Shown here in pieces: positions 44,801 through 56,621 of a stretch of 64,000 nt of DNA. The position numbers and the translations under genes were made by a program. Each line of letters opens with the position of its first letter. Within the stretch, counting starts at the first letter, position 1. Location: assembly GCF_914767665.1 (NCBI RefSeq), contig NC_059501.1, positions 51,646,798 to 51,710,797 on the forward strand. The letters are read 5' to 3'. Origin of the DNA: Harmonia axyridis (lineage: Eukaryota > Arthropoda > Insecta > Coleoptera > Coccinellidae). The notes under the pieces are model-generated. The model did no database searches, was not told the DNA's origin, and saw only the letters and a program-made list of their open reading frames with translations.

Positions 44801-46640
44801 ATGTGCAACTGGAGAACGAATATCGAACTCTCTACGGCGAATATAACTACTAAAGAGATTCCAATAAAAAGGGGAATTTTCCAAGGAGATTCATTGAGTC
44901 CCTTATGGTTCTGCTTGGCGCTGAACCCCCTTTCTAAACAACTGAATGCTACTGAAAAAGGTTTCAATGTCAAAGGAAATAGAAATACTATTGCACTCAA
45001 TCATTTGCTATACATGGATGACCTAAAACTTATAACAGGCAACAAAAACCACTTGCAAATTATGGTCAAACTGGTGGAAAATTTTTCGAAAGACGTGGGG
45101 ATGAAATTCGGATTGGACAAGTGTCGTACTATTAGCGTAGTGCGTGGAAAAATCCAAGATGAACCGATAGCTTTCTCCAATGGACAGGAGATAGAAGCAA
45201 TGAAATCGGACGATCTTTATAAATACCTAGGAATGAAACAAAACCGACGAATAAACCATCAAAGAATGAAGGAAGACTTAACAACTGAGTTCATTAGGAG
45301 AATCAACAAAATTTTAAAAACAAACCTCAACAGCAAGAACAGCTATCAATACATATGCATGTTCAATTCTTACATACTCTTTCGGTATCATTCCATGGAC
45401 CAAAACAGATATAGAAAACCTGCAACACAAAATAAGAATCTTGATGACGAAAGCACACAAGCACCATCCGAAAAGTAGCATTGAGAGGACGACACTGCCG
45501 AGGAATAAAGGAGGCAGAGGTCTGCTAGACATCATGGAACTTGCCCATGGGCGAATTGAATGCCTACGAACATACTTCAAAGACAAATCAACACCTTTAC
45601 AACTGTACAAGGAGCAATTGTCATACAACCACCAGACAATCCAAAAAAAATTGCAAAGATGGAGAGAAAAGCCCCTACATGGACGACATTTCAACGAGGT
45701 GAACCAGATCATGTCGCCATTGAAGCGTCGAACTATTGGCTCACATCAGGTGTGATGTATCCAGAAACGGAAGGATTTCTTTTAGCCATCCAAGATCAAG
45801 TGATCTCAACAAGAAATTACTGCAAGCATATCATAAAGGATCGAACTATTACTTACGATCGATGCCGTTATGGGTGTCCACCAAATGAGACAATCCAACA
45901 TATCACGGGAGGATGTCAAATGTTTGCAGGAAATGAATATAAAGAGACACACAATGCAGTAGGAAAGATACTACACTAAGAAATGGCAACTAAATTAAAA
46001 CTAATTCATTCTGAAAAAGTGCCATACTACAAGTACCGACCGGAAACCATCCTGGAAAACGAACGCTATAAACTTTACTGGGATCGTACAGTTTTGGCTG
46101 ATAAAACAGTCCCTCACAACAGGCCAGATATTTTGCTAGTTGATAAACATCAAAAGGCAGCAATACTCATTGACGTAGCAATACCTAATAACAACAACAT
46201 GCGTCAAAACGAGGTCGAAAAAATTGCAAAATATAGGGACCTCGAATTTCAGATAAAGCGCCAGTGGGGAATGATATCAACGAGAACTATTCCAATTATC
46301 ATCTCAACAACAGGAATAGTACCCAAAAATCTCAAGAGAAATATCAAGCAACTAGGACTTAGTGAGTATATATGTAATATAATGCAAAAAGCTGTTCTTT
46401 TAGGTACTGCAAGGACGGTGAGAAAATTCCTAGGAAGCGAAGGACAGGTCCAAGGATCGCGTGTGAGAGGACCGGAAGTTCGGCGAGAGCCGGGGGGACC
46501 ACAAGGACCAGACACGACCGAGCTCTACCCTTCTGATATTTTAAATATCTGGGATTGAGTGAATGTTCCTCTTAGCGAGGAGTAAGAAGCCGAAGGCGAG
46601 GAGAAATCCTATGCGTATAGGCAAAAGTCGGGGATAATAA
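44795..46640 (+). pseudogene. non-LTR element with C-terminal restriction-like endonuclease
   Basis: Opens with an RT fragment: IPIKRGIFQGDSLSPLWFCL, LLYMDDLKLI (catalytic MDD), KDVGMKFGLDKCR, YKYLGMKQ. After frameshifts at about 45440-45560 and a stop at 45979 come CRYGCPPNETIQHITGGC, a CCHC finger, and RPDILLVDKHQKAAILIDVAIP, the PD..D core of a restriction-like endonuclease, as in R2/R4-type early-branching LINEs. Ends in an (ATA)n tail at about 46640. The 5' half of the RT is missing. It lies in the BEL element, not in rDNA. Confidence 0.75.
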
Positions 46641-46644
46641 TAAT

Positions 46645-47500
46645 AATTATGTGATCTTCCAAGAGATGATGCGCCAGATGCCTTGAATACTACCCTTTTT
46701 TTCGAAAGGGAAACATCAGGATGAACATGATGAGGAATGAAGTATGGTTCATGGTGACAACTGTCAGACAATCGATCGTACAGCTCCATATGACCACTTT
46801 CAAGGTAATCTCGCATGAAGGCACGTAAGCATCACGTGAATATGGCTGGCGCTGAAGACGACGCTCGAGACGAATGAACTGACGAGATTCTTCATTAAGC
46901 GATACTGCAGGATTTTGGGATGTCAAAGATAGGTCTACTATATATCGTCCATTAGGGTTGCAGGATATTCCTGAAACGTAAATCGTTTCGCATAACTTTT
47001 CTGATGGAGTAAATGAAACCGCGTCAGGGCCTTTTCCAGTTCCCAAAATCGACGAACATTCTCAGCTAGACATTCGCCAGATAGAGTGGTTTCAGATGGA
47101 AGGTGAACAATTGAGATCAGGGGCGATATTTCAAGTGTAGAGCTCGCCAAACGAGATATGACTTGAGAACATTAAAGGTAGTACCCCAAGAAGGTGTCAC
47201 CACTGGTGGTTGAATACATTCTGTGGATGTATGGTGGTAACGAGATATAGGCAAATGAAGTAGGGTACTAAGAACTTCTACGTATACTGGATTTTGCGAT
47301 AAAGGATGTACTAAAATAATGACGAATACTGGTATCGAGAGTGTTAGGCGAAAAGGAGACGTATTTGGTGGGTCGACGATGACGAGCAAATGGTCCGAAC
47401 AGGACACGACCTAGTGTGGTTGATATTGCCCCAGGGAGCTCAGTTGTCGGACGTCGAATTTCGGGTAGTATCAACGTGGGAAGGCTTTCGATCCAAGCAA
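46645..47500 (-). pseudogene. BEL/Pao protease-RT junction and RT start
   Basis: On the minus strand: VLFGPFARHRRPTKY-like QNTVFG region, CLAENVRRFWELEKA, GRYIVDLSLTSQ, SRQFIRLERRLQR, MRDYLESGHMEL, YFIPHHVHPDV, RVVFKASGASSLG. These are the RT entry blocks of BEL/Pao elements. The RT catalytic core that should follow is gone; the endonuclease-bearing LINE occupies that place. Confidence 0.75.
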
Positions 47501-47689
47501 CAGTTTAATTACACGTATGCTTTCATCTTAAGAAGCGGTGGATCACCACGATGATATATTGAAACGAAAACATGACCCTTAACTCCCACGTCCTCTAAAT
47601 CACTTAGCATTCGAAGACAAATTTTTCAGAGTTTACTCGGAGACGTAATCAGAAGTGATAAGAATGTTGACTACGAGAGTCCAAGAGTG

Positions 47690-48915
47690 CGCGTGTGAAT
47701 ATGTTGTATAGTGCCTGGGAATATTCACCGATTTATCGGCAGCATTTGATTGTGTAAATCACTCGATATTGCTTGAGAAGCTGGAGAGATATGGTAAACG
47801 AGGTGTTTGCTTGGATCTTTTCAGATCATACCTATCTGACCGGCAAAAGATAGTTGTATGGGATAACAATAGAAGTGAAGCTCACAAAATAACAAGGGGA
47901 GTTGTACAAGGTTCTAGACTGGGACCTCCATTATTTCTTGTGTACATTAATGACATGACATGCCACACAACATTACTCAGATTGTCGCATATTACCAAGA
48001 ACAGTTGTTCCCTGTATGTCTGCCGACGACACAACATATGCAGTTGAGATTGAAGATATCACCACCGTACAATCAACTGATGTACACGTTATGGTTCAAG
48101 ACAAAAAGTGGTTCACTACAAATGAATTATTTCTGAACAGTGACAAAACAACATCATTGGTCTTTAGTGTCAAACAAGGGAGTCACACTTCAGAAGCGAG
48201 TTCAGTAAACTTCTTGGAAGTACAACTAGATGCTCAATTGAGTTGGAGAGTGCACCTAGATAATCTCAATACCAAACAGGCCGGGGCAACATATGCTAGT
48301 AAGAAGATTGCTGAGATCACCAATACAAACACAGCGCTGACTGCCTAACTCTCCCTATTGCACTCACGGATGACTTATGGTATAGTCAGCTGGAGTGATG
48401 GAGCAACGGTTCACTTGGATAAAATATTCAGAATGCAGAAAGCAGCCCTCAGAAGTATCTATCGAGTTCCATGGAATACTAGCTGCAGAAACGTATTCAT
48501 TGAATCCAGAATAATGACCATGTATGCAGTAATTATATACAATAGAGTAACACATATAAGAAAAATCTAAACATTTATTTGAAACATTCAGAGCACCAAA
48601 ATTACAACACTAGAAACAAAGAAGATATCATACAGCCAAGTCAGAGACTGAGGAAAACCCATAATATATCTATAACCTAGTGCCAGTGCAGATGCGTAAC
48701 CTCCAATATACAACATTTAAGAGGAAACTAAGAACATTGCTACTTGGATATAGCATATACAGCCTCACAGAATTTGAGGCCATTAGATATCACTCTTCAT
48801 TTTTATAAAGTTATAATTTGGAGCTTCATTATTTTATCTGGCAACTTGTTAGTTTTATGACTGTTCCTATACAAATTGTATTTGGCAATGAGTAAATTAA
48901 CTATACTATACTATC
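47690..48915 (+). pseudogene. 5'-truncated non-LTR element (RT, Jockey/CR1-like)
   Basis: FTDLSAAFDCVNHSILLEKL (first catalytic block), LFRSYLSDRQKIV, GVVQGSRLGPPLFLVYIND, then a frameshift before SADDTTYAV (YADD box), KWFTTNELFLNSDKT, VNFLEVQLDAQLSWRVHL, MTYGIVSWSDG, FRMQKAALRSI. The 3' end has an (actat)n tail at about 48890-48913 directly against BEL sequence. Confidence 0.8.
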
Positions 48916-49340
48916 GGCCGTCATCAAGCCGCATCCAAGCAGTAGGCATTAGAAAACCGGTTTCGCTCTTTCGAGTTGAAACAGATAAAGGAGATGGTCT
49001 AGAGGAGAAAAGACGAGAAGGAGAGGACAGATGGCGAGATGATAGTTCCAACAATGATTCGGACTGTACTTCAGAGGACCTGAAACACCACATTTCTGCC
49101 AATACCTCACCCATCCCTAAGAAAATCCCCTTATCTCTACCCCTCTAAGCGACAGGATAAAGCAGAATGAGCAACACGAGAAGAGAAGTAAAGCAGCAGG
49201 GCCCACCAGAGAGGCGCAGAACCGACCAGACAGAGGCCATAAAGGTGGGTGGAAATCATTGACAGGTCTAGCAGAAGGAGACACAAGAAGCCGAGAAGGA
49301 AGCAAGAAGATGCCAACATTTGGCTGTGGGTACGTGGTGG
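48916..49340 (-). pseudogene. BEL/Pao pre-protease region
   Basis: On the minus strand the segment ends SETGFLMPTAWMRLDDG, matching the ..LLPTAxVxVxD start of BEL proteases; the active-site DSG lies beyond the LINE insertion and is not preserved. Upstream is a Ser-rich spacer with broken frames. Confidence 0.55.
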
Positions 49341-50170
49341 AATAGGGGTTATTTATGTTTCCGCGGGCGCCAGTTTAGGACCTTAAGTGTAATTCTCGGT
49401 ACACTATTCGAGGAGTAACTATGACCTCGAATCTTATGCCCGCCACCCACGAGGCGTTTTTTCGAGCGTTTGGAATCAGGCGTCGAAGAGATTCCAGTCG
49501 GGCAGTCAAGTTCATTCTATGATTTACAGTTGTGCGGCCGTGTCCCGAGCTGTCTGGCTGTAAAATTACCCGAACGCTCGACTATGGGAGCCTCGTGAGT
49601 GGCCGCTTTTAGGAAACGAGGATAATAAAGTAGTATGTTAGTATTCTGCTCAACCCCACTGCTCACAATCAAAATTACTAAACTCCCTCTAAACACGCCC
49701 ATTCTCATAACTTCCCTGCACAAACTGAGGCTGATACAATGCTGTGAGGACTTAGGGTTGACGTCAGTTGTGCATGTTCGTAAAGGTCGCAAGACCAGGG
49801 TCAAGAGGCATCTCCTCTTGGTGATAAGTTCTAAGGCAGGAGGCTTGCCGGCCAAATCCCTGTGGGGAATTACCCCAGGCTTGAGTTCCGTGATCAGAGC
49901 TATGGGGGAAACCACGGAACGAGGGAGATCATTGATGAGTAGTTGCCTCACGCTTTTTTAGGCTACCTGTTGAATGACTCTACCACCTTCAACGAATTGC
50001 TTCTGCCTTATCCCACACTCCTTAGGGCAGGACAGCGTGAAACAAGGACATTCCGCTGTAGAGTACCAAACCCTTGGTGAGCAGGTCGCACAGAGGCTGA
50101 ATGCGTAAGAGGAAGGTTGGCGTCTTTGGAACCTTTCTCTATGTGTTCGGCGGCTGTGTAATGGAGGTTT
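49341..50170. other. unassigned, probably inserted, sequence
   Basis: Less AT-rich than its surroundings, with a 108-codon frame on + (49635-49961) and a 144-codon frame on - (49951-49517), neither recognisable. It separates the BEL zinc knuckles from the pre-protease region, so it is either an insertion or poorly conserved BEL gag. Confidence 0.4.
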
Positions 50171-50269
50171 TCACTGAGTATGACCTTCAGGAGAGCCTCA
50201 CACTGCCCAGCAGATGCTGATAGGTGTTTTTACACTCATCAAGATTTGTTGGGTGTCCATAAGGTGGAT

Positions 50270-51150
50270 TTCCCTCCATTAAAAAAAAAGGTTCCTCTCG
50301 CCAAGTGGCCGATGAAGATGCAAGATTGTATGGTGACGCATACCGCAAATGTGACAAGATTGGCAAGATCCACACTTAGCAGTGAAATGATACAAATTTT
50401 TGTCAACAATATGTGACCGACGTTGAGTAGTTGATAATACTTCAAACTCTCAACATTGTCGAATAGCCTGGCAGAATAAACAGCTAGCTGGGGTAGCAGC
50501 AAAGGCGGGTTGGTTAGAAGGTGATGTCCGAGAAGGTATGGTGAAAGGTCGCGTCGAATTGGATAGATTGGGTGAAGAAGATGGAGTTGTCCTTTGAGCC
50601 GATCCTCTAAGCTTGAGAACGGTAGACAAAGTGCTTTCTTAAACTTGTATCTAGTGCGAGGAAAGGAAACGAGTCAGAGGACAATTGATTTTCAAAAAGT
50701 TGGTGAGATTGCTAATCTAAGTTTTGTCAAGAGAGAGAAAACAAAATAAAATCGGCTAAATTGGTGATAGGTAACGAAATAAGTGCGTGGATGGCATTAC
50801 GATCTTGCAGGGCTTGAGAATGAAGATAATGAGGAGCAGTTAGTTCTAAACCTGCAATAACTGCAGCAGCTTCATCAGTAATTGATGACTTGAGAAAATG
50901 AAATTTCTGGTTATCCTGGAGCGTACTATATTTCGATATTTCCGTCGAAGGATCAAGGGAGAGATCAACAAAGGAAGAAGAACATGGAGAAGAAATAGCC
51001 ACAGCACGATAGGTATTGGCCAACTGGCGATAACAAGTTCTAATTTTCAAACCGACTTCGAAAAATTAGAATATTTCGAAAGAGAAGTGTCCTGATCTTC
51101 GGCGGATAATTGAGTATTCAATTTTACAATTCAATCACCAACTTCAATAA
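50270..51150 (-). pseudogene. BEL/Pao gag
   Basis: On the minus strand, 51050-50727 contains STLQDNQKFHFLKSSITDEAAAVIAGLELTAPHY, the most conserved Gag block of BEL/Pao (..KF.YL...L.G.A...I..L..T..NY). Further on, about 50480-50290 shows STTQRRSHIVDKNLY and CGSCQSCHICGMRHHTILHLHR, the zinc-knuckle end. Frameshifts separate the parts. Confidence 0.75.
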
Positions 51151-51402
51151 ATGTTATCTCTAGTCATTCTAACAGTTCGAAATAAGTTTCGGCGACGTAA
51201 AATTCATCATTTGGTAGCTTTTTCATCTGATCGCAAATAGTTATCAATATGCTGAAAAAAACTTTCTCCCTTAACAATTGCTTCATTTAAAAGGGCCATA
51301 TTTGGAGATTTGTAAATGAAATTCCCAAAATCAAAAATGTATGATATATCACCAGAAATATTTATGAAAATATCTCGTATGGTGATGAGCTATCCGATAT
51401 CA

Positions 51403-51584
51403 AATTATAAAAGTTTAATGAGTCTACTTGATGAAGGATATTTAATATACATCAAATAATTTGACAACTATTGTGTCTAATCCTTCACAATAATATATCT
51501 ATATGATATATTTAGTTCAAATATATCATATAGATATATTATTGTGAAGGATTAGACACAATAGTTGTCAAATTATTTGATTTA
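51403..51584. mobile_element. short hairpin copy of the 586-bp ribozyme family (no ribozyme)
   Basis: A 182-bp insertion in the BEL 5' region with a 12-bp duplication tatccgatatca (51391-51402, 51585-51596). The left half matches the start of the 586-bp unit (aaaagtttaatgagtctacttgatgaagg...), then it folds back into an inverted copy from about 51525 and ends caaattatttgattta, the same right terminus as the large array. The arms pair over about 60 bp. The hammerhead segment is not included. Confidence 0.85.
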
Positions 51585-51761
51585 TATCCGATATCAGTTT
51601 GAAGAATTATACTTCGATTTACATTGAATGAATTGAACAGATGTAGACAGATGACGAGGAACTTATAACAAATATTTCAGAAGAATAAGTCGAATCGATA
51701 ATTAATGAATATGAATTATGGTAATTTAAGATCGAGAGAGTCCCGTGTTTCGGCACCAAAA

Positions 51762-52290
51762 TGTAAATCCGCTATCGAATTTACACCACTAATCGTTTCC
51801 ACAAAATGAAAATGATAATTAAATAGACCAGTTAACAGTTTTTTGAAAGTTCCTACCTTAATGTTTCCAGTTGTGCTCTTCTATGTTAAATATGATGCTT
51901 CAGAAGTAATACCTATCAGGGATGAAGGGTTGAAAGGATAAGAATATTACTTCCGATCCAATTAAGAAGATGATGAAATTCTCGGAACCAGAATTCACTC
52001 ACAATCTCTTTACTTGGTCTATTTAAACTGATGATATAAAACACTAATGGTTTCAGATGAAGAAGAAAGAATATTTTCCTTAGATGAATATGAAATATTT
52101 TGATTATTTGACGATGATAATCAGCGCAAGAGAAAAGAAAAACTGTAAAATAATAATCTTCACTTTAGCGAGACGAAATGATTGATTGATTAACATGTGT
52201 ATGTCTTGTGAATTTTACGCCGTCGAAGCCCAAATTGATGTGTTGCCTATAGATGGTAACAGGTCATTGATTTTTGGAAGCGAAATAACA
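51762..52290 (-). repeat. BEL/Pao 5' LTR
   Basis: 529 bp. On the minus strand it begins TGTTATTTCGCTTCC and ends ..GCGGATTTACA, followed by the TGGTGCCG primer-site-like sequence. Confidence 0.85.
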
Positions 52291-52539
52291 AATTAGACTG
52301 CTTTATTTTCACTACAGTTCATTATCCAAATTAACTTTTGCAGTGGAAATCAATTGAAGAATAAATTGAAAATTAATATTGAATTTTCTAAAATTCATAC
52401 AACTGACAAGGGGGGCATGGATAGAATACCTTAAACTATGTTTAAGTTGCCCTGATATACATAAAATCAATATGTAATAGTATTTTTTGCAAACAATTGT
52501 ATTCATTAGCATATATATTATTATTTTCACTGAATCCGG

Positions 52540-53340
52540 GTTGTTACATTTCTGTTAGCCTGACAGGAACTGGAACCAAATTGGTCTTTTGTTTTTAACC
52601 GTACCTATTCATACAAACCCAGGGAGGCTGTCGATGCTTTTAAGGAAACCGACGACATCCTAAGCAGCTTTGGCTATTACTACGTGAGTATCCAGAATCG
52701 ACTTTCCCCTGTGAGTGGTTCTTAGGACAGTCAGTCCCGGGCATTTGCCCGCTATGTGTTTGACTGTTTCTACCTCCTCACCATTAGATTAGATTTCCAA
52801 TAGATCTGCAGACTCTAGCGTGCAGATTTCATCTGCTGACTTTCCCATGCGGTACAACAGCTATTTGCATCGACAGTGTCATGTCAGCAGTCCTACCATA
52901 ACTGAAGTTCAGCTTGTAGCAGATTCAGGAGCTTTCTGGTGTAGGTCGGTGACATCACTACAAATTTCTTTGCATGAGCAAGACCCAGAGTATTCTCCAG
53001 AGGGTTTTCCTATTGTTCCACTCCTATTGGACCTCTGCCTTTTATAGGTATTTTCCAAGCCCACACAAGTGCTCAGGACCAACAGATGTCAACATTGATG
53101 CCCTTTTTGCAATTTCATCAGCTTTTTCATTTCCTTCAATACTACAATATCCCAGTACTTTAAAATATGCTTTATGGTATTATGGCACTCCCATGTCAAT
53201 AAGATTCCAGGGACCTCAGCATGGCCTGGCTCTTTGTAGTAATGTAAATACGCGCCCTTTTGAGGTTTATTTTAAGATACTCTTGAGCACAAGTATAGAC
53301 AGCTAGTGTCTCATTTTGCAATATAGAGGGCTCATTGATA
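52540..53340 (-). pseudogene. Jockey-like LINE RNase H and 3' end relic
   Basis: On the minus strand: VLGYCSIEGNEKADEIAKRAS, the G..GNE.AD..A active-site end of a LINE RNase H, later GGRNSQTHSGQMPG-type remains of the C-terminal CCHC block (..E.V.H...CPGL), then DVVGFLKAST near the end. Many stops. It lies in the STARD3-like intron next to exon 8. Confidence 0.7.
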
Positions 53341-53690
53341 TTGATAGGGAAATATAAGTAAGAGGGTTCGAGAACAACAATAGAAGTTTTTGATATTTCA
53401 GTATGTTATAGGTATAAGTATAAAATAAAATTCATTGATATACAGGGTGTAATAGAAATAGTTCTTATGGTTAGATATTACCAATATACTGTTGATTATA
53501 CATTCTTTGAAAACAAATGAAAAATATCAACTCCATAACTTTTTTTCTGTATACGCCCCTAACAGAAAAAAACCTTATCACATGAGAAGAAAAAAGAAGT
53601 GCCATATGCATATCAAGTATGCATAAGAAGTTTTACTGTATAACTCATATCAAAAATAGAGGCAAATATCATTTTTATATTCAATCTTAC

Positions 53691-56621
53691 CTGACATATT
53701 TACTTGTTTTAGGCACATTTGGATGTTGAATTGATTTGGTAGCTAATAAAAAGAAATCATCTAATTGGATCCAGTGTCTCAAACTAACAAAATCCCTGCT
53801 TGAAACTAAACCTCCACCACCCGCAGCAGCCAACTGATATATGATATCTGTATGGTCATCAATTATCTGTATTCTTTGAGCTTTCAGTAATGCGGGGTTC
53901 CAATTGGGAATATTTTCAATTTCATCATACAATTCATTGAGCATAATTTTAGGAGATGTATTGAAAAATCCCTGGAAATATTTTACTATATCAAACATTA
54001 TAAATATCTTTATAATGCTGAATAAAACAGAAATATCTGGACTCTAGAGGATGAAAAAATTGTTAGCTGTAACATTTACTTACAGATATTTTAAAAATAG
54101 TTTGACCACTAAGACACATTGAGTAGGCGATTATATCATCTTGTTCTTTTTCTACTGTCCATCTTTCTGATTGAAGTATCTCTCTTGACTCGTCAATTAA
54201 ATACTTGGCATCCATTTCATATCTATCCATCTGAAAAACAATTTTATACATCTACTCCTTTGAAACTTCACCTCAATTACTTCTTTCTCAGGCATAATTG
54301 TATCCTTGTATTTTGATAGTCTCTTCGAATAATATTGATTTATTGAAATTTAATACAATGTAAAATTGATGAGTATCTTTGCATTTGGAATTCTATTTGA
54401 ATTGAGGAATAGTTTTAGCTAAACATTATACAGTAGATAGATACTTTTCTTGTGTCTATTTGATCAGAGGAAAAAACTTGAATGCCTTTTTATAGGGGCC
54501 TAGTTCATTTTCATACCCTTATAATATTGGTTTGGTTCAATTAATATTCATACTGGACTTGAATACATTCAATAGATTGATGTATATAATAATAAATTTT
54601 GGTATACATGAGGTGAATAATTAAGATAAGATTTTATATTGGGAGGAAATGTTGATATAAAATGGAATTGAAAGAAATAAAAAAAATTAAGTTTGGTGAA
54701 AAGATGTACAAATAAGTTGCTCTCACCTCATTTCTGGTTAGTTGAGATGGTGGAAACCGACCTAAAACAGAGTTTTCTTCCATGCCAAACCTATACAATG
54801 ATCCTTCTGGTGAATTCATTGGCGAATGGAAGTTATCAACACTTTCTGTATACCTAGAAGGTACTGCTCCTCGTAAATAATGTTGAATTAAAGGAGATCT
54901 TTCATTAGTAGTAGCTGCAAATTTTGTCTGTTTTATATCAAAAATATAAGAAGGGAAAAAATCAGTAGAAAAATATATGTTAATCCAAGTCATTTGTGAA
55001 TTCATTTTTCCTTAGAAAATATTTTGATTATCAAGTATTCCACTTTAAGGGAGATTGAATAATCCCAGAGAATGTTTACTTACTGACAATTATCTGATTA
55101 GCATAAGTCTCTTGGGGAATAACTCTATAATCAAAGAACCATGCTTCTCCCCATGCAATTATGAATGATACTAAAATCGAAAGAACTTCAAAGACAGGTT
55201 GTGGTGTTTGTTGCCACTAGAAAAAAAATATTAAAAATCCTGCAAATCTGGCATTATTTCCTCTCACAGTGTAATAAAAAACTTTAGCAATACAAAATGC
55301 AGATGTAGCAGCTGTTGTAATCTAAAATAAAATAAACATAATTCAATTAGGGGCCAAATATTTTATTGGATAAATGTTTATAATCACAGTCAAAAGAAAA
55401 AATGAAGTTGAAAGAGATTGCTTCAATTTTAGAAAATTTAGAATGCTTAGAAATATTATTATTATTATTATTATTATAAGAATAAGATTATGAGAAATGA
55501 AAAAAAATGTTAACCTTTAGATGGAAGAAACTTGCTGAAGCAATGTTATGGTGAGAAAATTAAAATCTACTATGAAATAATTCTTTTGTAACATAAAATA
55601 TGAAGAATAACATTCAATGAAAAGGAATAATATAAGTTAATCGTTTTTATTGAGATGAGATACTCACAGCAATAATACTCCAATGGTTTATTTGGAGTAT
55701 GCCATAAAAGAGCCAGAGTGAAATGAATCGACATATTGCTAAAAAAACTATATCGAAAAAAGAGGTCTTTATGTTATAATGTTTAATTTGTGAGTCTATT
55801 GCTTGCCAAATATTTTCTCCTTGCAGCTGAAATAACTCATTTGAGTTAGAAATAATAACCCTTGAGTATGAAAATGTTTGATCAAACAATTCGATCAACT
55901 GAGCAGCAGAATAAAATTAATGGAAGCTGTATCTTCTAATGTCAGTTTATCTTCTATTGAATAAGAAAACATGATACCATTAAAATGTGATATTGACTAG
56001 AAGAATTTTCATTCTCTCACTTATTTTCATTCTGCTTCTGCAGAACACGATCTTGAACTGAAACAATGTTTAGTATGCAATTACCATGACACATATCAAC
56101 CACATGAGTCCAACAAAAAGTACATCAAAGGTGGCAAAAAGACAGAAAGACCTTCGTACACTAGACATCTTTCCTTCAAATCTATAACCTCTACACAACA
56201 CATCATTAAGCAAATATTCATTTTGTAGAATAGGTACAGTATTCACACTCACAGAATGAGCTGAAAAAAACAAATAAATTTTTTCTAGAAATATATAATA
56301 GTAGGAAAATATTGAATATATTGAAAGGGAGAATTTTATAATATGTATGAACTCATAAAAAGTGTTTGTTTTTTTTTGACATGTTCTTTGCATACATGTA
56401 AATATATTTTTTTAGAGAGCAGAAAGATAGCATAGCAGCAGTTGAAAACTCTTTACTACATAGGAATCTAAGAAATACAGATAGTAATTTGGCTTTATTT
56501 GAATAAATAAGATTAATCATTAAATACGTGCGAACTCACCTAAATCAACGGCAGGTGTAGGGTTTGTAGGACTATTGTAATAATTTTCTTCGTTCTCGTA
56601 AAAGCGATTTGTTGTTGCCAT
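53691..56621 (-). CDS. Stard3: STARD3/MLN64-like sterol transfer protein, exons 1-8
   Basis: Exons on the minus strand: 56621-56540, 56260-56085, 55826-55668, 55321-55268, 55216-55084, 54914-54727, 54230-54084, 53971-53691, then 38605-38401; all GT-AG, phases consistent, 474 residues. A short Asn/Pro-rich start leads into VRRSFCLFATFDVLFVGLMW, TM1 of a MENTAL domain; YNIKTSFFDI and the following helices form TM2-4 (..FIIAWGEAWFFDY). A linker holds NFHSP, then the START domain (NIPNWNP, GGGGLVSSRDFV). STARD3 sits in late endosomes, contacts the ER through VAP and moves cholesterol. Human STARD3 is 445 residues; Drosophila Start1 is the relative. Exon 3 could also start at 55898, adding 24 in-frame residues. 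A non-coding first exon upstream is likely (ttctcag just before the ATG). Confidence 0.9.

Larger units (their letters stand above)
39521..52290 (-). mobile_element. BEL/Pao LTR retrotransposon with nested insertions
   Basis: Two diverged LTRs in the same orientation (TGTTA...TACA on the minus strand) enclose BEL-type gag, protease, RT and integrase pieces in the expected order. A primer-site-like TGGTGCCGAAACACGGGA follows the 5' LTR. Flanks aatga and aatta match at 4 of 5 positions. At least five later insertions and internal loss of most RT and RNase H have destroyed it. LTR divergence looks around ten percent by eye, making it far older than the Copia elements. Confidence 0.82.
38606..53690 (-). 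other. Stard3: giant last intron of STARD3-like gene
   Basis: Donor gtaaga at 53690 and acceptor ttttcag at 38606. Over 12.7 kb of its 15.1 kb is one BEL/Pao element with its own insertions, plus a LINE relic at 52540-53340. The other introns of the gene are only about 50-1100 bp, so nearly all of this intron is inserted DNA. The stretch 38620-39520 is unique; a G+C-richer block at about 38740-38990 is unassigned. Confidence 0.8.

Noticed and set aside
44801..44801. BEL RT core continuing across this point
   Set aside because: The plus-strand GDSLSPLWFCL/YMDD frame belongs to the endonuclease-bearing LINE, in the opposite orientation to BEL.
49341..50170. Ribosomal RNA fragment
   Set aside because: The more balanced base composition suggested rDNA, but I find none of the conserved 18S or 28S core segments.
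52312..52530. Terminal START exon of the STARD3-like gene
   Set aside because: A frame after a plausible acceptor (tatatcag) gave LKHSLRYSIHAPLVSCM, vaguely like the START end, but the exon at 38605-38401 has the correct phase and a far better match, including GEN and ILNTNLKGW.
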